A stretch of DNA of 64,000 nt from Deltaproteobacteria bacterium. GTDB lineage: Bacteria; Myxococcota_A; Polyangia; Polyangiales; Ga0077539. Location: assembly GCA_016704445.1 (NCBI GenBank), contig JADJAE010000020.1, positions 62,001 through 126,000 on the forward strand, read 5' to 3'. This document shows, piece after piece, positions 36,274-45,379 of this stretch. Each line of letters opens with the position of its first letter. Within the stretch, counting starts at the first letter, position 1. The position numbers and the translations under genes are program-made. A model generated the notes under the pieces. It was not told where the DNA came from, did no database searches, and saw nothing but the letters and a program-made list of their open reading frames with translations.

Positions 36274-36831
36274 ATGAACATCCGTCCTTCGGTTCAGGGT
36301 CTCCTCGCGCTGGGCGCGCTGGGTCTGTTCGGCGCTGGGTGCTTCGACGAGCCGCTGCCCGCCGCCGACTCGGGATCGCTCGTCGACGTCACCGCCGACG
36401 TCCGCACCGACGTCCCGACCGACCGCGGCCGCGTCGACACCGGGACGGACGTCCCCGCCGATGTGATCCGCGACGCGGGCGGCGCCGACGTCCCCGCGAT
36501 GGACGCCCCTTCGGACGACGCCCCCTCGACGGATGTCCCTTCGACGGACGCCACCGCGACGGACGACGTCCCCGCGACGGACGCCACCGCGACGGACGCC
36601 CCCGCGACGGACCTCCCCGCAGGGGACAGCGGCGACGCGCTCGCCCAGCGCTGCACCCTCACCGGCGGAACCATCGACACCGGCCTGTGCTGCATGTCCG
36701 TGGGGGACTTCCCCAACCGCTGCTCCGTCGGCGCGTGCAGCTGTCCCCCGGCGTCGAGCCATACGGTGCGGGTCTGCGCCTGCCCCTCGGGGATGTGCTT
36801 CAACCCCGCGACCGGCTGCGGCTCGATCTAG
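36274..36831 (+). CDS. Small Asp/Thr-rich lipoprotein with Cys cluster
   Basis: 185 residues. Signal peptide MNIRPSVQGLLALGALGLFG with lipobox GAGC, then about 90 residues of Asp, Thr, Val, Ala and Pro in repeats of the form ATDAPATD. The C-terminal 60 residues contain nine or so Cys (LCCMSVGDFPNRCSVGACSC) likely paired in disulfides. The build, a lipid anchor, flexible stalk and Cys-rich head, is like the larger lipoprotein at 18761. Unknown function. The stop overlaps that of the convergent M23 gene by four bases. Confidence 0.75.
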   Translation: MNIRPSVQGLLALGALGLFGAGCFDEPLPAADSGSLVDVTADVRTDVPTDRGRVDTGTDVPADVIRDAGGADVPAMDAPSDDAPSTDVPSTDATATDDVPATDATATDAPATDLPAGDSGDALAQRCTLTGGTIDTGLCCMSVGDFPNRCSVGACSCPPASSHTVRVCACPSGMCFNPATGCGSI

Positions 36832-38684
36832 CGTCGCCGCCGACGCATCAGGCTCAGGCCGAGCGCGCACGCCAGCACGCTCGCGAGTCCCCCTCCCGCA
36901 GACGATCGCGCCCCCGTTTGGCAGGCGCAGCCGGGGCCCACAAGGGAGTCGCCAGCATCCCCGGCGACCGTCCCTCCGTCGGCGTCGCACTGCGGCGGAC
37001 AGCGGCCGAGCGGGCGGCAGATGGCGCACGGGTCCTTGCCGTCGTCCTCGACGGGGGGATGGGCGTTCGTGACCTCGGCCGCCATCGCTCCGCCATCCGG
37101 AACAAAGAACGACTCGACATCGTCGGGCAGCGGCACGTCGGCGGTCGGCGGCAGGTCGACCGGAATCGCCACATCGGCCGGCGGGAGCGACGCATCGACG
37201 GGCAGCGGCACCCACGCGTCGGGCAGCGAGAAGCCCAGGTCCGGCGGCGGCCCGGCGTCGACCGGCGGGGGCGGCGGGCCCGCGTCGAAGGCGGGCGGCG
37301 GCTCACCCGCGCGCACGCAGCGGGCGGCGGTCGCGGAGGCCTGCGCGCAGGTGCTCCCGGCCGCGGCGCAGTCGGCCTCATAGCCCATGAACATCCCGTC
37401 GCTGCAGCGCGCGATGCGATGCGGCGCCACGCAGAAGGTCACCTCTCCTCGCGTCGCGGGGCAGAGCGTCGACACGCAGCGCGACCCCACGCTGTCCTCG
37501 ACGCAGCGCCCACCCATCGCGCCGCAGTCGGCCTGCGCGGTGAGCTGCCCGTTGAAGCACCGGCCGCGGTAGCGCCCGAGCCAGCAGGTGTCGTGCTCCC
37601 CCTGCGGCCGGCACGCGAAGAACACGCACCGCGCCCCGAGGCTGTCGTCGACGCAGCGCGCCCCGTAGGCACCGCAGTCGCCCGCCGGAGCCTGCGCCAC
37701 GCCGTCGCGACAGCGGGTGATGTACCGGCCGGCGAGGCAGGCGTCGTAGGAGCCGCTCCGGCCGCACGAGGGGGAGGCGCAGCGGGCGCTGGTCCCGTCC
37801 TGCACGCAGGTCGCGCCGTAGGCGCCGCAGTCGCCCTGAGACACGAGCTGGCCGTTGCGGCAGTGGCCGATGTACCGGCCGAGCCAGCAGGTGTCCTGCT
37901 CGCCCAGCGCGGGGCACGCGAAGAACACGCAGCGCGGCCCGAGGGTGTCGCTCACGCAGCCCGCGCCGTAGGCCCCGCAGTTGCCTCGCGTGCAGTCGCG
38001 CGAGACCAGCGTCGAGGCGCCATCGCACCTAGGGGCGCAGGTCTGCGGCGGCGGTGTACCCGGCGTCGCGGTCGCGTCGCACGCCGTGGCGTCGGCCGCG
38101 CGCAGCAGGGGATACGGGTCGACGTCGTTGCTGTAGTTGCCGTCGCGGTGGACGTTGAAGTGAAGGTGCGGCGCGGTGCCTCGCGTGCCCGTGTCGCCGA
38201 GGGTGCCGATCACCTGCCCGGCGACCACCCTCGCCCCGACGCCGATGCCCGGCGCGATGCTGTCGAGGTGACCGAAGTAGTAGCTCCAGCCGCAGGAGTC
38301 CTCGATGGTCACGCGCAGCCCCGAGGTCGACGACACCTCGCCAGCGCGGGTGACCCGCCCCGCCCGCACCGCGACGATGGGAGCGCCTCGCGGGGCGAAG
38401 AGGTCGTTGCCGTGGTGGTCGCCGCCGTAGTCGGAGTTGTCGGGGCTGCCGCCGGGGTGCGGGGCGCAGGTGAAGTTGTTCCAGGCGCGGTCGTAGCCGC
38501 CGTTGTGCGGGGCCGCGATGGGGTAGCGCTCGATGGCCGGGTCGCAGGTGACGGCCTGCGCGACGAGCACCGTGTCCTCGCCGCCGTCGTCGCCTTGTAG
38601 GCCCTGGGGGCAGCCCGCGACGACGAGCGCCAGCAGGGCCAGCGATCTCCACCGGCACCACGCACCGCGCGCTGTGTCGCTCAT
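36828..38684 (-). CDS. M23 family metallopeptidase with Cys repeats and MYXO-CTERM-like tail
   Basis: 618 residues. Lipobox-like LALLALVVAGC near residue 25. The M23 LytM domain spans about 80-190: HHGNDLFAPRGAPIVAVRAG with His and Asp ligands, then HLHFNVHRDGNY completing the zinc site. Four Cys-rich units (GNCGAYGAGCVSDTLGPRC) follow, then a Pro/Asp/Val-rich stretch, and a C-terminus CACQTGARSSAGGG, a hydrophobic segment and RRRRR, the form of a MYXO-CTERM sorting tail. M23 enzymes cut peptidoglycan cross-bridges. Both a lipobox and a sorting tail in one protein is unusual, so one may not be used. Confidence 0.85.
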   Translation of the reverse strand: MSDTARGAWCRWRSLALLALVVAGCPQGLQGDDGGEDTVLVAQAVTCDPAIERYPIAAPHNGGYDRAWNNFTCAPHPGGSPDNSDYGGDHHGNDLFAPRGAPIVAVRAGRVTRAGEVSSTSGLRVTIEDSCGWSYYFGHLDSIAPGIGVGARVVAGQVIGTLGDTGTRGTAPHLHFNVHRDGNYSNDVDPYPLLRAADATACDATATPGTPPPQTCAPRCDGASTLVSRDCTRGNCGAYGAGCVSDTLGPRCVFFACPALGEQDTCWLGRYIGHCRNGQLVSQGDCGAYGATCVQDGTSARCASPSCGRSGSYDACLAGRYITRCRDGVAQAPAGDCGAYGARCVDDSLGARCVFFACRPQGEHDTCWLGRYRGRCFNGQLTAQADCGAMGGRCVEDSVGSRCVSTLCPATRGEVTFCVAPHRIARCSDGMFMGYEADCAAAGSTCAQASATAARCVRAGEPPPAFDAGPPPPPVDAGPPPDLGFSLPDAWVPLPVDASLPPADVAIPVDLPPTADVPLPDDVESFFVPDGGAMAAEVTNAHPPVEDDGKDPCAICRPLGRCPPQCDADGGTVAGDAGDSLVGPGCACQTGARSSAGGGLASVLACALGLSLMRRRRR

Positions 38685-38699
38685 CGGGCTCCCGTTACC

Positions 38700-40190
38700 T
38701 CAGTGACCCAGCGGGTACCAGGGATCGGGCTTGCGGCCGAGCATCTTCTCCAGCAGCGAGAAGCCCTCGATGGGCTTCCACTTGCGCTTGTACTCGACGA
38801 GCCCCCAGGCGGCCTCGATGGTGAGCTCGATCTCCAGCCCGCCCCACTTCAGGTCGTACTCGACCGCGGGCATCCGCGACACCGGGGCCTTGGCCTCGGC
38901 GGTGATGCTGGTGGCGCCGTTGACGTCGAGGTTGAGCGCGCTCTTCTTCATCAGGAAGAGGTTGCCGCCGGCCTTCACGGTGATCTTGCCGGAGCCCTCG
39001 ACCTGCGCGCTGGACTTGTCGGCGGTGGTGCGGCTCCACGAGCCGAAGAGCTTCACCTCGCCCTCGAACTTCAGATACAGGTAGAGGTCGCCGATGTAGT
39101 CGGTCGTCCACTTCTTGATCCACGCGGGGATGGCCGCCGAGGGGCCGAAGGGGATGAGGAAATACCCCTTGAGCAGCGGGTCGAGCTCGAGGCCCGCGGT
39201 GTACTTGTAGAACGCCCGGTGGTCGCCCTCGTTCTCCGCCCACTTGCCGCTGAACTTCAGCTTGGTCTTGAAGAACTCCCAGTCGCCCTGCTTGCCGACC
39301 AGCGGCACCATCACCTTGTCGAGGGCCCACTTCAGCCGCTCGGTCTTGTCGTTGAAGGTGCGCAGCACGTCGGTCTTGAGCGTGAGCGAGGTCTCCTCCC
39401 ACGGGGTGATCTTCACCTCGACGCTCCACTGCGTCGGCGGCTTCTTCAGGTCGATGGCGACGCTCAGCTCCCACTCGTCGATGGGGTAGGCGCGCACCTC
39501 GAACTGCTTCGTCGGCCCGGTGCAGCAGGTGCAGTTGACGTAGTACGTCTTGGGCTGCACCTCGAAGATGCCGAGCGCCTTGAAGCCCCAGCTCTTGGCC
39601 ACGAAGGAGGAGCTCGCCCCGGTCTTCTCGATCGTCGACGAGAAGGGCGTGCGCACCTCCCAGCGGGGATGCTCCCCGCAGCCTCCCTTCAGCGTCGACT
39701 TCAGCTGGATCAGGTCGTCCTGGCGTCCCGGCACCACCTCCAGGATGCCGGCCTTGTTGGCCTTGCGGCCGTTGTGGGCGCACGCGGCCTCGATGGCGAG
39801 CAGCTCGCAGACCACCGCGGCCTTCACCGCGGGCGGAGCCGTCGCCGGGCCCTTCGACGCGGGCTCTCCCCGGGCGCCTGCGTTGACGACGGGCGCCCGC
39901 TGCACCGGCGCGCTCGGGTGGCGGAAGGCGATGTGCCGGGCGCGCAGCAGGCGCACCAGCACCGTCGAGGCGACGTCGTCGTTGTGGATGTTGCGCAGCG
40001 CGATGGGGTCGACGGAGGGGAAGTACGAGTTCGACCCGAGCGACTGGAGCATCTGCGCCCGCTGCGGGGCCGTGAAGGTCGACAGAAACGACTCGGCGCT
40101 CGCGTAGGGCACGGGGACCCCCGAGGCCACCGAGGCCGCCGGGTGCAGGAGGAGCTCGAAGCGCGTTCCAAGTCGGTTCTGGATGAGCAT
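38700..40190 (-). CDS. Orphan protein divergent from vgrG, candidate cargo
   Basis: 496 residues starting MLIQNRLGTRFELLLHPAAS. No recognised family. The middle has a Cys cluster (YYVNCTCCTGPTKQFEVRAY) and the C-terminal 250 residues are strand-rich with Lys and Glu in alternation (LYLYLKFEGEVKLFGSWSRT, AQVEGSGKITVKAGGN), suggesting a large beta structure that could bind a membrane or assemble. It shares an intergenic region of 179 bases with vgrG, which it faces divergently. Position next to vgrG suggests a type VI effector or accessory protein, but there is no toxin motif. Confidence 0.6.
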   Translation of the reverse strand: MLIQNRLGTRFELLLHPAASVASGVPVPYASAESFLSTFTAPQRAQMLQSLGSNSYFPSVDPIALRNIHNDDVASTVLVRLLRARHIAFRHPSAPVQRAPVVNAGARGEPASKGPATAPPAVKAAVVCELLAIEAACAHNGRKANKAGILEVVPGRQDDLIQLKSTLKGGCGEHPRWEVRTPFSSTIEKTGASSSFVAKSWGFKALGIFEVQPKTYYVNCTCCTGPTKQFEVRAYPIDEWELSVAIDLKKPPTQWSVEVKITPWEETSLTLKTDVLRTFNDKTERLKWALDKVMVPLVGKQGDWEFFKTKLKFSGKWAENEGDHRAFYKYTAGLELDPLLKGYFLIPFGPSAAIPAWIKKWTTDYIGDLYLYLKFEGEVKLFGSWSRTTADKSSAQVEGSGKITVKAGGNLFLMKKSALNLDVNGATSITAEAKAPVSRMPAVEYDLKWGGLEIELTIEAAWGLVEYKRKWKPIEGFSLLEKMLGRKPDPWYPLGH

Positions 40191-40369
40191 GAGGGGTCCT
40201 CTCGACTCCCCCCCGGGAGACCCTACGGCGGGGGGAAGGCGGTGGGTGATCGGGAGACCCGCGGAGCCTATCGCAGGTTACCCGCGTCCACCAACGGCCG
40301 TCCGGGCCATGATAGCGTCGGGGGTCCAACACCTTCCACACACCCATCAGCGATGGAGACAGAGGCGCC

Positions 40370-41842
40370 ATGACCACGCAGGAGCACTCGAATTACACGG
40401 TCGTGTTTCGCACCACGGCGGAGTCTGCGCCGGACCTCTACGTACGGCAGATGGACGGCCACGAGGGGCTCTCGCAGCTCTACGCCTTCGACCTCATCGT
40501 GGAGACCTCCACGGGCGGCCCGCTGGCCTTCGACGCCGTCGAAGAGCTGCTGGTGAAGGACGCGTACATCGCCTTCGGGGAGAACGAGGAGCACAAGGTC
40601 CACGGGGTCATCCGCGAGGTCGAGATGCTCAACATGAACGAGCCCTCGCCGGTGCTCTACCACCTGCGCATGGTGCCGAAGTTCTTCGACACCACCCTCA
40701 CCGCGGGCTCGTGGGTCTACCAGGAACTCTCCGCCCCGCAGGTCATCAAGGACGTGCTCACGGAGGCCGGGTTCCACGACGGCGACGACTACGAGCTGCG
40801 GCTGTCGAAGACCTACAAGCCCTACGAATACAAGGTCCAGTACGAGGAGACCGACTTCCAGTTCTTGTCGCGGGTGATGGAGTACGAGGGGATCTTCTAC
40901 TTCTTCGAGCACGGCGACGACGGGTCGAAGCTGGTCTTCGCGGACGGCAACAACAACTTCACCGAGCTCGAGGGCTTCGAGTCGCTCACCTACGACCCGC
41001 GCGGCGGCACCGCGGGCGGCGAGCACCGCATCAGCGCCCTCACCCGCACGCGCCGCACCGTCACCACCAAGGTGAGCGTGCGCGACTACAACTACCGCAC
41101 GCCCTCCACCGAGCTCGTCGGCAAGGAGGACGTCGACCCCGCCGGCGTGGGCGAGCACGTCTACTACGGCGAGCACTTCAAGGACCCCGCCGGCGGCACC
41201 CGCATCGCCAAGCTCCGCGCGCAGGAACTCTTCGCGCACCGCGAGACCTACGCCGGCGCCACCAGCGTCCGAGGCCTGCACCCGGGCCACAAGTTCGCCG
41301 TCGAGAACCACTACTTCGACGCCATGGACCAGCAGTACGTCGTCACCGACATCCGCCACTCGGTGCAGCAGGCGGGCATCGACGCGGGCTCCTCGTCGCG
41401 CGCCTACCAGAACGAGTTCACCGCCATCCCCTACGCGGTCGCCTGGCGTCCGGTGCGCATGACCCCGGTCCCGCGCATCGCCGGGGTGATCCACGGCAAG
41501 ATCGACGCGGGCAGCGACGGCGTGCGCGCGACGCCCCTCGACGAGCACGGGCGCTACAAGGTCATCCTGCCCTGGGACCTCGCGGGCAAGGCCGGCGGCA
41601 AGGCGTCCCGGTGGATCCGCATGGCCCAGCCCGCCTCCGGCGGCGGCTACGGCGTGCAGTTTCCGCTGCACATCGGCACCGAGGTCGCGATCATCCACGT
41701 CAACGGCGACCCCGACCGCCCGCTCATCATGTCGTCGGTGCCCAACTTCGAGACCGCCTCGCCGGTCAACTCGGGCAACCCCACGCAGAGCCAGATCCGC
41801 ACCCGTCACGGCATCACCGTGACCTTCGACGACCAGAGCTGA
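40370..41842 (+). CDS. vgrG: VgrG-type spike protein, short form
   Basis: 490 residues. The gp27-like module runs from the N-terminus (SAPDLYVRQMDGHEGLSQLY) through TDFQFLSRVMEYEGIFYFFE, a signature VgrG segment, to LRAQELFAHRETYAGATSV. The gp5-like OB domain follows (DEHGRYKVILPWDLAGKAGG; WIRMAQPASGGGYGVQFPLH; GTEVAIIHVNGDPDRPLIMS). The chain stops shortly after HGITVTFDDQS, so the C-terminal needle repeat of classical VgrG is nearly absent. In a type VI system VgrG trimers cap the tube. It is the only plus-strand gene of the cassette, flanked by minus-strand accessory genes; the nearest stop is 13 bases away (41856). Confidence 0.92.
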   Translation: MTTQEHSNYTVVFRTTAESAPDLYVRQMDGHEGLSQLYAFDLIVETSTGGPLAFDAVEELLVKDAYIAFGENEEHKVHGVIREVEMLNMNEPSPVLYHLRMVPKFFDTTLTAGSWVYQELSAPQVIKDVLTEAGFHDGDDYELRLSKTYKPYEYKVQYEETDFQFLSRVMEYEGIFYFFEHGDDGSKLVFADGNNNFTELEGFESLTYDPRGGTAGGEHRISALTRTRRTVTTKVSVRDYNYRTPSTELVGKEDVDPAGVGEHVYYGEHFKDPAGGTRIAKLRAQELFAHRETYAGATSVRGLHPGHKFAVENHYFDAMDQQYVVTDIRHSVQQAGIDAGSSSRAYQNEFTAIPYAVAWRPVRMTPVPRIAGVIHGKIDAGSDGVRATPLDEHGRYKVILPWDLAGKAGGKASRWIRMAQPASGGGYGVQFPLHIGTEVAIIHVNGDPDRPLIMSSVPNFETASPVNSGNPTQSQIRTRHGITVTFDDQS

Positions 41843-41855
41843 GACCCCCGGCCCG

Positions 41856-43791
41856 CTACGCCCTCGGGGGCGCCGGCGCGAAGTCCTCGCCCGCCGCGAG
41901 CTTCGGGTCGGTGCGCCCGACCTGCTCCAGCGTCGCGTCGAACCACTTCGTCTCCAGCTCGCTCATGCGGTGCAGCAGCGAGCCGGTGAGGTCGGCGTGG
42001 GTGCAGTCCGCCCGGTCGAGCTTCGCGTGCGACAGGTCGCAGTAGCGCATGGTGCAGAGCGAGAGGTTGGCCTCGCGCAGGTCGCACTTCACCAGGTTCG
42101 CCCGGTCGAGGTCGGCGCGGGTCAGCCGGCTCCGCAGGGCGCTCGCCCCGACGAAGCTCGCCATGCGCAGGTCGGCCCCGCGCAGGTCGCTCTCCTCCAT
42201 CCTGGCCCCGTTGAACTCCGCCCCCCGGCACCTCGCCTTCACCCACGAGGTGCCGCGCAGCTCGGCGTCGTGAAGCGTCGCGCCCTCCAGCATGGCCTCG
42301 TCGAAGCGGCACCCGGCGAGCGTCGGCGCCGCGGCCGTCGAGGTCGCGCAGGTTGGCCCCGCTGAAGTTGATCCCCGCCGCCACGGCGCCGCGCAGGTCG
42401 GCCCCCTCCCACACCGTCGCGCGGTCGACCCGGCAGGTGCCCAGCTGCAAGCCCCGCGCGTCGATGCGGGTGAGGTCGGCGCCCTGCAGCGCGGCGCCCG
42501 AGAGCTGCGCCCCCGCCAGGTCGCTGCGGTAGAGCTGCGCCCCGGTGAGGTCGGCCCCGGTGAGGTCGGCCTCGACCAGCACCGCGTCGTGCAGCCGCGC
42601 CCCGGCCAGCACCGCGCCCGCGAGCTGCGCCGCGGAGGCGTCTACCTCGGTGAGGTCGCACCCCCGGAAGGACACCCCGGCGGCGCGCACCCCGGCCAGG
42701 GACGAGGCGTTCATCGCGCAGCCGTCGAAGGACGCCCCCTCCAGCGCGGCCCCCTCGAAGTTGCACTCGAGGAAGGACGCGTGCCCGGTGCGCGCCTCGT
42801 TCCACAACGATGCGTCGAAGAGGCACTGCGAGAAGGCCGCGTAGCGGACATCGCTGGCGCGCAGGTCGGCGCCGGAGAACAGCGCCCCGACGGCGTCGCG
42901 CACCCGCAGGTCGGCCCCCTGGAGCACCGCCCCGGAGAAGTTGGCCTCGCGCACCACCGCGGCCTGAAACGACGCCCCCGCGGCCATCACGCCGCTGAGG
43001 TCGGCGCCGGTGAGGTCGGCCGCGTCGAAGGTCGCCCTCGCCAGCGTGGCGCCCGTGAGGTCGGCCTTCTGGAGGGTCACGCCGGTGAGGTCGCTGCCGG
43101 TGAGGTCGCAGCCCGTGAGGAGCGCGCCGTCGAGCGCCGCGGGCATCGAGCGGATGCCGGTGAGCGTGAGCCCGAGGAGCGTCGCGCCGGTGAGGTCGGC
43201 CTCCGCGAGCTCGACCGCGTCGAAGGTGGTGTCGGTGAGGCTGAGCCCGGGGGCCCGCAGCCCCCGCAGGTCGCAGCGGACGAGCTCGCCGCCGTCGCCG
43301 AGCGCGTCGGCCCACCAGCCCCGCTCGACGCTGGTGTCCTCGAAGGTGAAGCCCGCCAGGGTGACCTCCAGCCAGAGCACGTCGCGCAGGGCGCAGGCGC
43401 GAAACTTCACGTCCGTCAGCCCCGCCTCGCCGAGCGCCCACTGCTCGAAGCCGCAGGACTCGAAGACCGCCTGCTGCGCGCTCAAGCCGCGGAAGCGGGT
43501 GCGTACGAAGTACGACGGCTCCCCCCGCGCGCCGGCAGTGAAGAGGGCCCCGAGGAGGGTGAGGTCTTCCCAGACGCAGTCCTCCCAGTGGCAGCCCAGG
43601 AAGGCCACCCCGGTGAGCGAGGCCACGGAGAGGGAGACGCGACGGAAGACGCAGCCCTCGAAGGCCACGGAGGTCATGGTGAAGGTGTCGAAGGCGAGGT
43701 CCTCCAGCGTGACCCCGCGCACCCGGACCCCGGCCAGTCCCCCTTCGGCCATCGCGGCCTGGAACGCTTCGCTTGTGGTGATGTCTTCCAT
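41856..43791 (-). CDS. Pentapeptide-repeat protein, one frame break
   Basis: About 645 residues starting MEDITTSEAFQAAMAEGGLA. Almost the whole chain is A(D/N)LXX repeats (GADLTGADLSGVMAAGAS, VEADLTGADLTGAQLYRSDL), forming a right-handed quadrilateral beta-helix. Near 42325 the frame changes: after NLRDLDG the repeats resume as APTLAGCRFDEAMLEGATLH in the frame ending at 41856. Without this correction the ORF ends as non-repetitive Arg-rich sequence. Pentapeptide proteins recur with DUF2169 and DUF4150 in type VI loci, where they are thought to help load cargo on the spike. No signal peptide. Confidence 0.85.
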
Positions 43792-43818
43792 GAAGTCCGC
43801 CGCGGGCCCGTTGAGCCC

Positions 43819-45351
43819 TTATCCCAGCTTGCCCTGATTGACGGACCTCAAATCCCCCTTGGCGACGTAGCGCCCATTCGCGGTGACGTTGCCCTTGAAG
43901 GAGCAGTTCTTGTGGAACTTGGCGTCCTTGTCGACCTTGGTCTTCTGCTTGACCGTCAGGTTCTCGTTGATGAGGGCGTTCTTCTTCACCAGGAGCTCGT
44001 CGCGCAGGGTGCTGTGCTTCAACACCGTGAGGGTCTTGGTCACCTCGGTCGCGCCGTCGAGGGTGCTCATCGTGGAGGCCTTGATGGTCGTGTGGGCGCT
44101 GATGAAGGTGCCAGTCGCCAGGGCCTTCATATCGAACTTCCGACACTTCACATCGACCAGCACCACCGCGCGCACCTTGAACATCGCCGCCGCGAAGGCG
44201 CCCCAGTTGGTGGTCGCGAAATCCACCGCGGCGACCGCGTTGGCCAGGAAGGCCCCAGCGGTCTTCCAGTCGATGCCCTCCGGGGCGTTGCCGCCGACCT
44301 TGATGTTGCAGCTCATATGGATCTTGGCCGCGGCGCGCTCTTCGATGTCGAGAGGAGCACCACCACCACCACCACCACCGCCACCGCCACCGCCACCGCC
44401 AGCGGGCTTCGGCACCTTCGAGGTGGCGCCGTCGCGCCCAGGCACCGGGCGCTCGGGGTTGAACAGGCCAGAGCCGCCCTGCGCCCCGGAGACGCTCGAC
44501 ACTGCGCCGAGGACGCTCGAGAGCGCCCCCGCCGGGTCGTCCTTCACCTTGGCCATGCCACCGAGGAAATTCAGCGTGCCGGAGGTCGTGTCAGACCACT
44601 TGCTAACGGCCTTCGCGGTGTCCTTGTCGGTACCGGCGACCGACATCACGATGGCGCTGCCCTTGTTTCCGAGGTCGGTCAGGCCCTTGGCCGCGGTGAG
44701 GTAGTCGGAGACGCCGCCCTTCCAGCTCGTCGCTGCGTTGTACAGGTCGTTGCTGGCCTTCACCACGCCGAGGGCGTTGCACACCCCGTTGGTGATCTTC
44801 TCCGCCATCTCGGCGGGCTTGCCCTTGTCGACCGTGCCCGCCGGGCCGCCGCTGCCGCAGTCCCCCGGCGCCGTGCCCCCGCCCGCGTAGATCTGGAACT
44901 GGCTCTGCGAGTGCGCGCTGGTGCCGCCCACGGAGTAGAGCCCCATGCCGGCCTTGGTCTGCCCGGTGAACGCCGCGAGGGACTGCATCCCCAGCACGCC
45001 GGTAGCGCCCACGAAGACGTTCTCCGCCGTGGTGATGGCCGCCCCGGCCCCGCCCGCCGAGCTCCCCGAGCCCAGCGACAGGGTGCTCGCAGAGAACGGA
45101 ACCTCCGCCCGATAGGCCTGCGCCGTCGCGTCGCCGCCCTTCGGCGAGGCCGCCGCTCTCTCCTCGGCCTTCTTCTTCTGGTCCCCGATGGCAGGCACCG
45201 TCCCGGGGAAGCTCGCCACGTCGACGTGACCGGTAGTGCCCGCGACCGGGTCGTCGGTGAGGTCGTTGTCCGAGTCGACGACGCCGCCCTGGTTGGTGAC
45301 CCCCGGCTGGGAGGCGGGCTCGTTCAAGGCACCGGTAATGTTGTCAGGCAT
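43819..45351 (-). CDS. Paralogue 1 of strand-repeat tip family
   Basis: 510 residues, the longest of three tandem paralogues (also 45380 and 46590). Shared features: VPFSASTLSLG near the start, FQIYAGGGTAPGDCG, then DIEERAAAKIHMSCNIKVGG, and a C-terminal 150 residues of short strands (TLTVLKHSTLRDELLVKKNA). That tail resembles the needle repeats at the end of VgrG/gp5. An unusual 14-Gly run separates the halves. The N-terminal 60 residues are an Asp/Gly/Ser-rich extension absent from the others. I infer a structural tip or cargo-carrying role; the family itself is unrecognised. Confidence 0.7.
   Translation of the reverse strand: MPDNITGALNEPASQPGVTNQGGVVDSDNDLTDDPVAGTTGHVDVASFPGTVPAIGDQKKKAEERAAASPKGGDATAQAYRAEVPFSASTLSLGSGSSAGGAGAAITTAENVFVGATGVLGMQSLAAFTGQTKAGMGLYSVGGTSAHSQSQFQIYAGGGTAPGDCGSGGPAGTVDKGKPAEMAEKITNGVCNALGVVKASNDLYNAATSWKGGVSDYLTAAKGLTDLGNKGSAIVMSVAGTDKDTAKAVSKWSDTTSGTLNFLGGMAKVKDDPAGALSSVLGAVSSVSGAQGGSGLFNPERPVPGRDGATSKVPKPAGGGGGGGGGGGGGGAPLDIEERAAAKIHMSCNIKVGGNAPEGIDWKTAGAFLANAVAAVDFATTNWGAFAAAMFKVRAVVLVDVKCRKFDMKALATGTFISAHTTIKASTMSTLDGATEVTKTLTVLKHSTLRDELLVKKNALINENLTVKQKTKVDKDAKFHKNCSFKGNVTANGRYVAKGDLRSVNQGKLG
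44359..44400. repeat. Trinucleotide run encoding 14 Gly
   Basis: Fourteen consecutive acc or gcc triplets on the plus strand encode 14 glycines in the minus-strand gene at 43819-45351. The first seven are identical, so slippage could vary the hinge length in steps of one residue. Confidence 0.9.
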
Positions 45352-45379
45352 CGTCCGCAGCTCCCCTCTGAAGGCGCTC

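Noticed and set aside
35241..38600. 1119-residue plus-strand ORF
   Set aside because: Shadow of the hydrolase, lipoprotein and M23 genes; Arg/Ala/Gly-rich with no domain.
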